This document shows positions 1 through 5,173 of a stretch of 5,392 bases of DNA, in pieces. The notes under the pieces were generated by a model. It searched no databases. It saw only the letters and a program-made list of their open reading frames with translations, and was not told where the DNA came from. Position numbers and translations under genes: made by a program. Positions within the stretch are counted from its first letter, which is position 1. Each line of letters starts with the position of its first letter. Origin of the DNA: JARDZI01 sp041639705 (GTDB lineage: Bacteria > Bacillota > Clostridia > Clostridiales > Caloramatoraceae); assembly GCA_041639705.1 (NCBI GenBank), contig JBEQBT010000235.1, forward strand, positions 1-5,392, read 5' to 3'.

Positions 1-744
1 TTTGAGAATATTATTGATGGACTTCTTGACAGCGCAAAATCAGGTAGAGGTGTATTATCATATATGAAGCTTATTGAGCAAAAGGATGAATACACTCTTA
101 AGCATTCAATAAATGTAAGCATTACTTCCATGCTTATGGGTAAATGGTTAAACTATAGTGATCAGGACATTAAAACATTGGGTACTTCTGCCATTCTTCA
201 TGATATTGGGAAGCTATTTATCCCTGACAGTATACTTAACAAGGCTACAAAATTGAATGAGGCAGAATTCAAAATAATGAAAAATCATTCAATGCTCGGA
301 TATAAGCTATTGAAGGATTCAAATATCAATAATGATCTAATTTTAAATGCTGTTTTAACCCACCACGAGAGATTTAATGGAGAGGGATATCCATTTAAAC
401 TCAAGGGTTATAAAATAGGTGAATTTGCAAGAATATTAGCAATATGTGATGTTTATGATGCCGTAACTTCTGATAGGGTCTATAAACAGAAGGAAAACCC
501 TCTAGAAGGCCTAAAGGTAATATTTGATGATAGTTATAATGGACTTGATCCATATTTGTGCAAGGTATTTTTAAACAATGTTACAATAGCATATTGTGGA
601 AGTAATGCAGTACTCAATAATGGTTCAGTAGGGAAAATAATTAAAATAATTCCTGAACATCCTACAAAACCATGGGTTGCAGTTGATGATTCTCTTTGCG
701 ATTTACAATTTTCAAATAATATTGAAATAGTTGATATAATATAA
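1..744 (+). CDS. HD-GYP domain protein, 3' part (probable cyclic-di-GMP phosphodiesterase)
   Basis: The frame is open from base 1, so the ATG at 64 is internal and the true start lies outside the window; 247 residues are visible. Numbered from base 1, the HD-GYP metal and catalytic residues are present: H35, the HDIGK motif at 67-71, H96, the HHERFNGEGYP motif at 121-131, and the ICDVYDAVTSDRVY block from 148. The family usually has RPY in that last block; here it is RVY. HD-GYP enzymes hydrolyse cyclic-di-GMP, or related cyclic dinucleotides, in the cytosol using a two- or three-metal centre. Residues of about 182-247 form a C-terminal extension with a GxVGKI...HPTKPWV pattern, which resembles a small beta domain I recall from clostridial HD-GYP proteins. 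Any N-terminal sensor domain is missing from view. Substrate is inferred from the family only. A terminator follows directly. Confidence 0.9.
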   Translation, partial: FENIIDGLLDSAKSGRGVLSYMKLIEQKDEYTLKHSINVSITSMLMGKWLNYSDQDIKTLGTSAILHDIGKLFIPDSILNKATKLNEAEFKIMKNHSMLGYKLLKDSNINNDLILNAVLTHHERFNGEGYPFKLKGYKIGEFARILAICDVYDAVTSDRVYKQKENPLEGLKVIFDDSYNGLDPYLCKVFLNNVTIAYCGSNAVLNNGSVGKIIKIIPEHPTKPWVAVDDSLCDLQFSNNIEIVDII

Positions 745-778
745 ACCTTAGGATGCATATCCTGAGGTCTTTTGTTGT
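745..778 (+). terminator. Rho-independent terminator after the HD-GYP gene
   Basis: The arms 745-754 and 759-768 pair over 10 bp with one G:T wobble, around the loop GCAT, starting right after the stop codon. A T-rich stretch, TCTTTTGTTGT, follows. This should isolate the HD-GYP transcript from nrdD. Confidence 0.8.
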
Positions 779-834
779 ATGTATTTTATTATTGCCTCAT
801 CTTGAATTTCTTATTTGGTAGATATATTCACTGT

Positions 835-850
835 TCAGAAAATCTTCTGA
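835..850. repeat. Short inverted repeat upstream of the nrdD promoter
   Basis: TCAGAA (835-840) and TTCTGA (845-850) are perfectly complementary across a 4-base spacer. The repeat ends 20 bases before the -35 box of the first nrdD promoter, so it could be an activator or repressor site. It is short enough to occur by chance in AT-rich DNA. Confidence 0.3.
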
Positions 851-870
851 TAAACCTTCTATAAATCTAA

Positions 871-899
871 TTGACACTACATATTGTATATGGTAATAT
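871..899 (+). promoter_or_regulatory. Promoter P1 of nrdDG, sigma-A type
   Basis: A perfect -35 box TTGACA (871-876) is separated by 17 bp from the -10 box TAATAT (894-899). A TG one base before the -10 box (891-892) gives it the extended -10 form. Transcription would start near 905-907, giving a leader of roughly 110 bases before the nrdD ATG. One NrdR-type box lies between the -35 and -10 boxes and overlaps the -35, and the other covers the predicted start site, so this promoter looks directly repressible. Confidence 0.8.
874..889 (+). promoter_or_regulatory. NrdR box 1
   Basis: The 16 bases ACACTACATATTGTAT match the NrdR box consensus as I recall it (acaCwAtATaTwGtgt) at 14 positions, including the invariant C and G of the core (877 and 886). 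It sits between the -35 and -10 boxes of P1 and shares three bases with the -35. NrdR is the zinc-finger/ATP-cone repressor of ribonucleotide reductase genes that binds DNA when dATP is plentiful. The nrdR gene itself is not in the window. Confidence 0.75.
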
Positions 900-903
900 T
901 TAA

Positions 904-939
904 ACATCTAAATATAGATATACAGGAATATTTAGATGT
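904..939 (+). repeat. Perfect 12-bp inverted repeat, 5' hairpin of the nrdDG leader
   Basis: ACATCTAAATAT (904-915) and ATATTTAGATGT (928-939) are perfectly complementary around a 12-base loop. A transcript from P1 would begin at or within a few bases of the left arm, so the mRNA could carry a hairpin at its very 5' end. No U-run follows the stem, which argues against a terminator. Possible roles are mRNA protection from 5'-end decay or a protein-binding DNA palindrome. P2 transcripts would lack it. Confidence 0.6.
905..920 (+). promoter_or_regulatory. NrdR box 2 (weaker match)
   Basis: The ten-base core CTAAATATAG (908-917) matches nine of ten core consensus positions, while the outer bases match poorly. 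Its centre is exactly 31 bp from that of box 1, about three helical turns. NrdR boxes typically occur in pairs with this spacing, and the spacing makes the weak copy credible. It covers the predicted P1 start site and also forms part of the left arm of a hairpin. Confidence 0.65.
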
Positions 940-947
940 CCATCCTC

Positions 948-976
948 TTGACACTTGGTCTGGAGGTATTTATTAT
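948..976 (+). promoter_or_regulatory. Second promoter P2 of nrdDG
   Basis: TTGACA (948-953) and TATTAT (971-976) are separated by exactly 17 bp, placing a start near 983 and a short leader of about 35 bases. The first eight bases, TTGACACT, repeat those of P1 exactly. No NrdR box overlaps it, so it may supply a basal level of transcript independent of NrdR. This is called from sequence only. Confidence 0.6.
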
Positions 977-999
977 CTTTAAAATTAGTTCAATAGCTT

Positions 1000-1006
1000 A
1001 AGGAGG
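1000..1006 (+). promoter_or_regulatory. Ribosome binding site of nrdD
   Basis: AAGGAGG lies 11 bases before the ATG at 1018. That is slightly long for a Firmicute but is the only strong site. The TTG at 1011 is followed at once by a stop codon, which supports the ATG as the start. Confidence 0.8.
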
Positions 1007-1017
1007 AAAATTGTAGT

Positions 1018-3330
1018 ATGATTACAAAGATTAGAAAACGAGATGGTAGAGAAGTTCCATTTAATATTGAGAAAATTGCCAGTGCCATATTTAAAGCTGC
1101 AAGTGTTACTGGAGGTAAGGACTACAACACTGCACTTTCCCTTGCAGAAAAGATAGTAGAATATATCGAATGTAAACTAGATAAAAAAGTTCCTACAGTT
1201 GAAGAAATCCAGGATGCTGTTGAAAAGGTGCTTATTGAAACTGGTCATGCTCGTACAGCTAAGGAATTTATTCTATATAGATCAGAAAGAACTCGTGTCC
1301 GTGAAATGAATACTCGTTTGATGAAAATATATGAGGACTTAACCTTTAAGGATGCAAAGGATAATGACTTAAAACGTGAAAATGCAAATATAGATGGTGA
1401 TACTGCCATGGGTACCATGCTTAAGTTTGGTTCTGAGGGTGCAAAGCAGTTCTATGAGATGTATGTATTAAACCCTGCCCATTCCAAGGCACATAAGGAA
1501 GGAGATATACATATCCATGACCTTGACTTTCTAACACTAACTACAACCTGCTGCCAGATTGATATTGAAAAGCTTTTCAAAAATGGATTCAGCACTGGCC
1601 ATGGTTTTTTAAGAGAGCCTAATGATATAAATAGTTATTCTGCACTTGCCTGCATTGCAATTCAGTCAAATCAGAATGACCAACATGGGGGACAAAGCAT
1701 ACCTAACTTTGAATATGGTATGGCTCCAGGTGTTGGTAAAACATATACCAGGCTATACATACAAAATCTTGCTAAATCACTTAATTTACTTGCAGATATA
1801 GAAGCTGCAGAAGTAAAAGCTAAAGCTATAGTTAATGAAATACATAAAGCAAATGGATTGCTGCCTTCCCTTGGAAACATAAATAAATATCAAAGCTATG
1901 AGGCCCCAATACTTATGGAATTGGTTAAGGAAGAAAAAATAGTAAATAGAGCACAAGCATTCGCAGCAGAAAAAGCAGAAGCCGAAACTGATAGAAATAC
2001 CTATCAGGCAATGGAGGCATTTATACATAACCTTAATACAATGCACAGCAGAGCAGGTGCCCAGGTACCCTTCAGCTCAATAAATTATGGATTGGATACT
2101 TCTGCAGAGGGAAGACTTGTAATTAAGAATATATTACTTGCTGCTGATGCAGGACTTGGAAATGGTGAAACCCCAATATTTCCTATTCATATTTTTAAAA
2201 TTAAAGAGGGCATAAACTACAATCCTGGTGAACCAAATTACGATTTGTTTAAGCTTGCATGCAGGGTTAGTGCTAAAAGACTTTTCCCAAACTTTGCTTT
2301 TATAGATGCACCCTTTAACTTAAAATACTACAAGCCTGGACACCCTGAAACTGAAGTTGCCTACATGGGCTGTCGTACACGTGTTATCGGAAATATAAAT
2401 GACCCATCTAGAGAAGTTACATATGGAAGAGGAAATTTAAGCTTTACTACCATCAACCTTCCTAAAATAGCAATTAAAAGCAATAAGAATATTAACGTGT
2501 TTTTCGAGGAGCTGGATAAAAAAATTGAACTCGTTGCATCTCAGCTTTTGGAAAGGTTTGAAATTCAGGCAGCAAAAAAAGTTAAAAATTATCCTTTCCT
2601 TATGGGTCAAGGTGTTTGGATGGATTCTGATAAGCTTGATTGGGAAGACGAAGTAAGAGAAGTATTAAAGCATGGTACCCTTTCAATTGGATTTATTGGA
2701 CTTGCAGAATGTCTTAAGGCTCTAACAGGAAAGCACCACGGAGAATCTGTAGAGTCACAGAATTTAGGGCTCGAAATCATAGGCTTAATGAGAAAAAGAA
2801 TGGATGAGGCAACTCAAAAATATAAGCTTAACTTTACTCTAATAGGAACACCTGCAGAAGGTACTGCTGGACGCTTTGTAAAAATAGATAATAAAACCTT
2901 CGGTTCTATTGAAGGAGTAACTGATAGGGAATATTACACAAACAGCTTTCATATACCTGTTTATTATAATATAAGTGCCTATGACAAGATAAGGCTGGAA
3001 GCTCCCTACCATGAGCTTACTAATGCTGGACATATTACATATGTTGAGCTTGATGGAGATCCATTAAACAATCTTGAAGCCTTTGAAAAGGTTGTTCGTG
3101 CAATGAAGGAAGCAGGGGTTGGTTATGGTTCGATAAATCATCCAGTAGACAGGGATCCAGTCTGCGGATATACAGGAATAATAGGTGATACTTGTCCTTC
3201 CTGTGGAAGAGAGGAAGGAAATATAAAATTTGAAAGAATAAGAAGAATAACAGGCTATCTGGTTGGAACCCTTGATCGCTTTAATGATGCTAAAAAGGCA
3301 GAGGAAAGGGATAGGGTAAAACATCTATAG
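1018..3330 (+). CDS. nrdD: Anaerobic (class III) ribonucleoside-triphosphate reductase
   Basis: NrdD reduces ribonucleoside triphosphates to dNTPs under anaerobic conditions in the cytosol, using a glycyl radical made by NrdG. The 770-residue protein is full length for the family. Residues of about 3-92 form an ATP-cone, the allosteric ATP/dATP activity switch. The catalytic barrel follows: the thiyl-radical cysteine is probably C178 in TTTCC, and the second active-site cysteine C452 sits in YMGCR. M450, two residues before it, is typical of the formate-dependent (NrdD1) type. Near the C-terminus are the zinc-site cysteines C716, C726 and C729, then RRITGYL with the radical glycine G746. The usual first zinc ligand position holds D713 instead of Cys. 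nrdG follows after 13 bases, so the two are surely co-transcribed. Regulation by NrdR and a second promoter is suggested upstream. Confidence 0.98.
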   Translation: MITKIRKRDGREVPFNIEKIASAIFKAASVTGGKDYNTALSLAEKIVEYIECKLDKKVPTVEEIQDAVEKVLIETGHARTAKEFILYRSERTRVREMNTRLMKIYEDLTFKDAKDNDLKRENANIDGDTAMGTMLKFGSEGAKQFYEMYVLNPAHSKAHKEGDIHIHDLDFLTLTTTCCQIDIEKLFKNGFSTGHGFLREPNDINSYSALACIAIQSNQNDQHGGQSIPNFEYGMAPGVGKTYTRLYIQNLAKSLNLLADIEAAEVKAKAIVNEIHKANGLLPSLGNINKYQSYEAPILMELVKEEKIVNRAQAFAAEKAEAETDRNTYQAMEAFIHNLNTMHSRAGAQVPFSSINYGLDTSAEGRLVIKNILLAADAGLGNGETPIFPIHIFKIKEGINYNPGEPNYDLFKLACRVSAKRLFPNFAFIDAPFNLKYYKPGHPETEVAYMGCRTRVIGNINDPSREVTYGRGNLSFTTINLPKIAIKSNKNINVFFEELDKKIELVASQLLERFEIQAAKKVKNYPFLMGQGVWMDSDKLDWEDEVREVLKHGTLSIGFIGLAECLKALTGKHHGESVESQNLGLEIIGLMRKRMDEATQKYKLNFTLIGTPAEGTAGRFVKIDNKTFGSIEGVTDREYYTNSFHIPVYYNISAYDKIRLEAPYHELTNAGHITYVELDGDPLNNLEAFEKVVRAMKEAGVGYGSINHPVDRDPVCGYTGIIGDTCPSCGREEGNIKFERIRRITGYLVGTLDRFNDAKKAEERDRVKHL

Positions 3331-3343
3331 AGGTGAGAGTAAT

Positions 3344-3853
3344 ATGAACACTCAGCTGAGAATTGCAGGAATAATAAATGAATCCATTGTAGATGGTCCG
3401 GGGATAAGGCTGGTTGTATTCACACAGGGCTGCAAGCACCACTGTCCTGGCTGCCATAATCCACAAACACACTCCTTTGATGGAGGTACTCTTATTAATA
3501 TAGATGATATTATTAAACAGATGAAAAGCAATCCTCTGCTGGATGGAATAACCCTAAGCGGAGGAGATCCCTTTGAACAAGCTGAGGCCTTAAGTGAACT
3601 GGCACAAAAGGTAAAAAGTATGGGCTATAATGTCATGACATACACAGGTTATACCTTTGAATACATCCTGGAAAACAAGGATAAAAATAAGGGATGGGAT
3701 AAATTAATTACCTGGACAGATATACTTGTTGATGGGCGATTTGAAATTGCCAAAAAAAATATGCTTTTAAAGTTCCGGGGTTCTGAAAATCAAAGGATCA
3801 TTGATGTGAAGCAATCACTTGCTTCAAACAGAATAGTAGAAAAACATCTTTAA
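3344..3853 (+). CDS. nrdG: Anaerobic ribonucleotide reductase-activating protein (radical SAM)
   Basis: NrdG is the activase of NrdD. It cleaves S-adenosylmethionine reductively at a 4Fe-4S cluster and removes a hydrogen from the NrdD glycine to create the stable radical. The 169-residue length is normal. The cluster motif CxxxCxxC is C30, C34 and C37 within QGCKHHCPGCHNP, preceded by the DGPGIR segment (17-22). The SAM-contacting SGGDP motif is at 72-76, and the conserved ILVDGRFE (127-134) and KFRGSENQRIID (143-154) blocks are present. GAGGTGA (3330-3336) overlaps the last base of the nrdD stop and sits 7 bases before the ATG, fitting translation coupled to nrdD. A strong hairpin terminator follows 25 bases after the stop. 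Confidence 0.98.
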   Translation: MNTQLRIAGIINESIVDGPGIRLVVFTQGCKHHCPGCHNPQTHSFDGGTLINIDDIIKQMKSNPLLDGITLSGGDPFEQAEALSELAQKVKSMGYNVMTYTGYTFEYILENKDKNKGWDKLITWTDILVDGRFEIAKKNMLLKFRGSENQRIIDVKQSLASNRIVEKHL

Positions 3854-3878
3854 AAATATTTATAATTTTATACTCTTT

Positions 3879-3930
3879 AAGTAAAAAAGTATGCTTGCTT
3901 TAGTATTTAGCATACTTTTTTACTTTTTTT
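3879..3930. terminator. Strong terminator of nrdDG, possibly shared with the converging small gene
   Basis: The arms 3879-3895 and 3909-3925 form a perfect 17-bp stem around a 13-base loop, and the run of seven Ts (3924-3930) begins inside the right arm. This ends the nrdDG transcript. The stem also contains six Ts when read on the minus strand, so it may slow or stop the opposing transcript of the 50-codon gene, but there is no clean T-run after the stem in that direction. Confidence 0.85.
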
Positions 3931-4026
3931 ACTTGAATTATTCATCCGTTAGCAGTTTATTACACTCTTTTACTCCAGTTTCTCTTCTACACAATATTAC
4001 TTTCGTTCCGATTTTTGTAAAATTCT

Positions 4027-4179
4027 TTAGAATAATAGCCCGCCAAGTAGCAATCCGCCTAGAAATGCTGCTCCAAAACCACACCATGGGCAGTACCCAA
4101 GAGCTCGAGTATAAGGATGAAATTGTCCACATCTTGGACAGATATATCCATATGGTGAGTATGGGTAACCATAGGGCAT
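4027..4179 (-). CDS. Small zinc-ribbon-like protein with hydrophobic Gly/Leu tail (50 aa)
   Basis: This short frame starts with ATG at 4179 and ends with TAA at 4027. A strong AAGGAGGG site lies 6 bases upstream, which is the main reason to call it real. The protein has three parts. Residues 1-12 are Tyr/Pro/Gly-rich (MPYGYPYSPYGY). Residues 14-33 hold two CxxC pairs, C14-PR-C17 and C30-PW-C33, spaced like a rubredoxin-type or zinc-ribbon knuckle. Residues 35-50 are a hydrophobic Gly/Leu stretch with GGLLLGGLLF at the end, long enough for a short membrane anchor or a glycine-zipper contact. I do not recognise a named family and propose no pathway. It converges with nrdG and is probably its own transcription unit. 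Zinc binding and membrane association are inferences. Confidence 0.75.
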   Translation of the reverse strand: MPYGYPYSPYGYICPRCGQFHPYTRALGYCPWCGFGAAFLGGLLLGGLLF

Positions 4180-4185
4180 AATAAA

Positions 4186-4193
4186 CCCTCCTT
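4186..4193 (-). promoter_or_regulatory. Ribosome binding site deciding the 50-codon minus-strand gene
   Basis: On the minus strand this reads AAGGAGGG, an excellent match to the 16S anti-Shine-Dalgarno sequence, 6 bases before the ATG at 4179. Nothing on the plus strand explains it. No convincing -35/-10 pair was found upstream of it on the minus strand; TATTAT (4273-4268) is a possible -10 without a good -35. Confidence 0.75.
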
Positions 4194-4462
4194 TCTCTTA
4201 ATATGTAGAAGAGTTCAAGATTATCCGTGTATAAAAAAGTGATGACATTTCTAATGTGTTTTTCCCTATAATATTTATATTCTACTTATTTCTACATAAT
4301 TTTTTCCTAGTATATTATATAAGATTAATATACTTTATGTGAATTGGATTTTAAGCTCATATTTTGCAGCAAAAAATGCTCAATTACTATAGCATGTTCC
4401 TAATTGTTGGTTATGAAGTGTATATTACAATTTGTACTTTGTTTTTTAGTTTACATTTTCTA

Positions 4463-4490
4463 TTGGATAACCCTATTATTTAGTTATAAT
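4463..4490 (+). promoter_or_regulatory. Possible promoter for the PEGA-like gene
   Basis: A perfect -10 box TATAAT (4485-4490) has only a poor -35 match, TTGGAT (4463-4468), 16 bp upstream. It would give a leader of about 200 bases. Overlapping inverted repeats around the -10 box make regulation possible. This is a weak call. Confidence 0.3.
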
Positions 4491-4512
4491 GGAATTATAT
4501 AACTTCATTATA
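4482..4512. repeat. Two overlapping inverted repeats at the possible -10 box
   Basis: AGTTATA (4482-4488) pairs with TATAACT (4498-4504), and TATAATG (4485-4491) pairs with CATTATA (4506-4512). Both are perfect over 7 bp and share bases, so only one can form at a time in RNA. As DNA, the first is a 23-bp operator-like palindrome across the TATAAT. AT-rich composition makes chance occurrence a real possibility. Confidence 0.35.
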
Positions 4513-4700
4513 GGATTGATAGTATTAAAGATGATTCAAGAGTTTTTTATTTATTTAATGTGGTCATAAAGAAAGATATAGATTACTTCTATATTAAGAA
4601 GTACCTACTTTTTGATATCAATGAGTTACAAAAGGCTCATTAGTATAACAAACAAAATAAGCACAGTGTAATAAAACACTATTACTTTAAGGAGAAAGCT

Positions 4701-5114
4701 ATGATTTTAATAAGAAAATTTAATTTTATTAACTTGCCATTTAAATTTAATATTTATATAAATGATGAATTTTTTGGGAAAGTAAAGATATTTCAAAAAA
4801 AAGAAATACCTTTAAAACCAGGTATGTATAATATTTGTTTAGAAATTTTCGGAATATACAAATATCAAACGATACAGATTAATGAAGAAGATAATATAAT
4901 TTTAGAATTTAAGTTGTCGTCTATATTAGATATATGTATGTTTCTTCCACTAATAAACTACATAATAATTTATTTTTTCGTAACAAAAGAAGCAAATTAT
5001 TTTACTACTTTAGGAATATTAATACCTGGTATCATATATACCGTTGTTTCATCAAGTAAATATGCCATTAGTACTAAAGTTACTTTAAAAAAGTGTACAC
5101 CAAGAAATAAATAA
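4701..5114 (+). CDS. PEGA-like small membrane protein, function unknown (137 aa)
   Basis: The ATG at 4701 follows AAGGAG (4689-4694) by 6 bases, so the start is well supported. Residues of about 15-71 are rich in beta-strand pattern and resemble a PEGA-type beta domain: IYINDEFFGKV (18-28), then IPLKPGMYNI (36-45), a GIYKYQTIQI segment (51-60) and a final strand ending near 71. PEGA domains usually lie in surface or envelope proteins, but no signal peptide is visible here. Two hydrophobic segments follow at about 74-94 and 101-119, with a short charged TKEAN link, and then a basic tail rich in Lys. The likely topology is a two-helix hairpin in the membrane. The gene is clearly more AT-rich than nrdD and nrdG. 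No partner is evident; a terminator follows directly. The domain assignment is inferred from pattern, not searched. Confidence 0.75.
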   Translation: MILIRKFNFINLPFKFNIYINDEFFGKVKIFQKKEIPLKPGMYNICLEIFGIYKYQTIQINEEDNIILEFKLSSILDICMFLPLINYIIIYFFVTKEANYFTTLGILIPGIIYTVVSSSKYAISTKVTLKKCTPRNK

Positions 5115-5115
5115 A

Positions 5116-5173
5116 AATTAAAGCTAAGAAACGTTGAGTATCAACAGATTCCTTAGCTTTAATTTCTTTTTTT
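5116..5173. terminator. Two-way terminator between the PEGA-like gene and argH
   Basis: The arms 5116-5128 and 5152-5164 form a perfect 13-bp stem. Inside its apical part a second small stem, GTTGA/TCAAC (5133-5137 and 5141-5145), can form. A T-run follows on the plus strand (5167-5173), and on the minus strand the stem is followed by TTTATTTATTTC. It can therefore end both converging transcripts. Its plus-strand T-run overlaps the argH stop codon. Confidence 0.85.

Larger units (their letters stand above)
4194..4688. other. AT-rich intergenic stretch with no convincing gene
   Basis: This divergent interval lies between the small minus-strand gene and the PEGA-like gene, so both promoters should be inside it. 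I see only weak candidates, plus several short perfect inverted repeats. These are ATGCT/AGCAT (4376-4380 and 4391-4395), TACTTCT/AGAAGTA (4584-4590 and 4597-4603), the palindrome TTGATATCAA (4612-4621), AATGAG/CTCATT (4620-4625 and 4636-4641) and AGTGT/ACACT (4665-4669 and 4676-4680). Such repeats are expected at some rate in DNA this AT-rich. No frame has both a start and a ribosome binding site. Confidence 0.6.

Noticed and set aside
64..66. ATG at 64 as the start of the HD-GYP gene
   Set aside because: The frame remains open to base 1, no ribosome site precedes this ATG, and the conserved HD-GYP helix would be left with too little upstream; a 5' truncation by the window edge is simpler.
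904..939. Leader hairpin read as a terminator or riboswitch
   Set aside because: No U-run follows the stem, and a single 12-bp hairpin has no junction or conserved aptamer core of any riboswitch I know.
1671..3472. Several minus-strand frames of 60-86 codons inside nrdD and nrdG
   Set aside because: They are shadows of strongly coding plus-strand genes, rich in Ser/Ile/Phe/Cys as expected from antisense frames, and lack ribosome sites.
3938..4132. Minus-strand frame of 64 codons overlapping the small zinc-ribbon gene
   Set aside because: No ribosome binding site precedes its ATG, and its frame destroys the CxxC pattern seen in the well-supported alternative frame.
3891..4181. Plus-strand frame of 96 codons over the nrdG terminator region
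   Set aside because: It begins inside the terminator hairpin, has no ribosome binding site, and overlaps the minus-strand 50-codon gene that has a strong one; its composition is not protein-like.
4394..4483. 29-codon hydrophobic plus-strand frame beginning ATG at 4394
   Set aside because: No Shine-Dalgarno sequence upstream; hydrophobic composition is expected from T-rich DNA.
4503..4643. Stop-free stretch of 46 codons on the plus strand upstream of the PEGA-like gene
   Set aside because: It has no ATG, only a GTG at 4560 without a ribosome site. It could be a gene remnant, but a run this long is not rare in AT-rich DNA.
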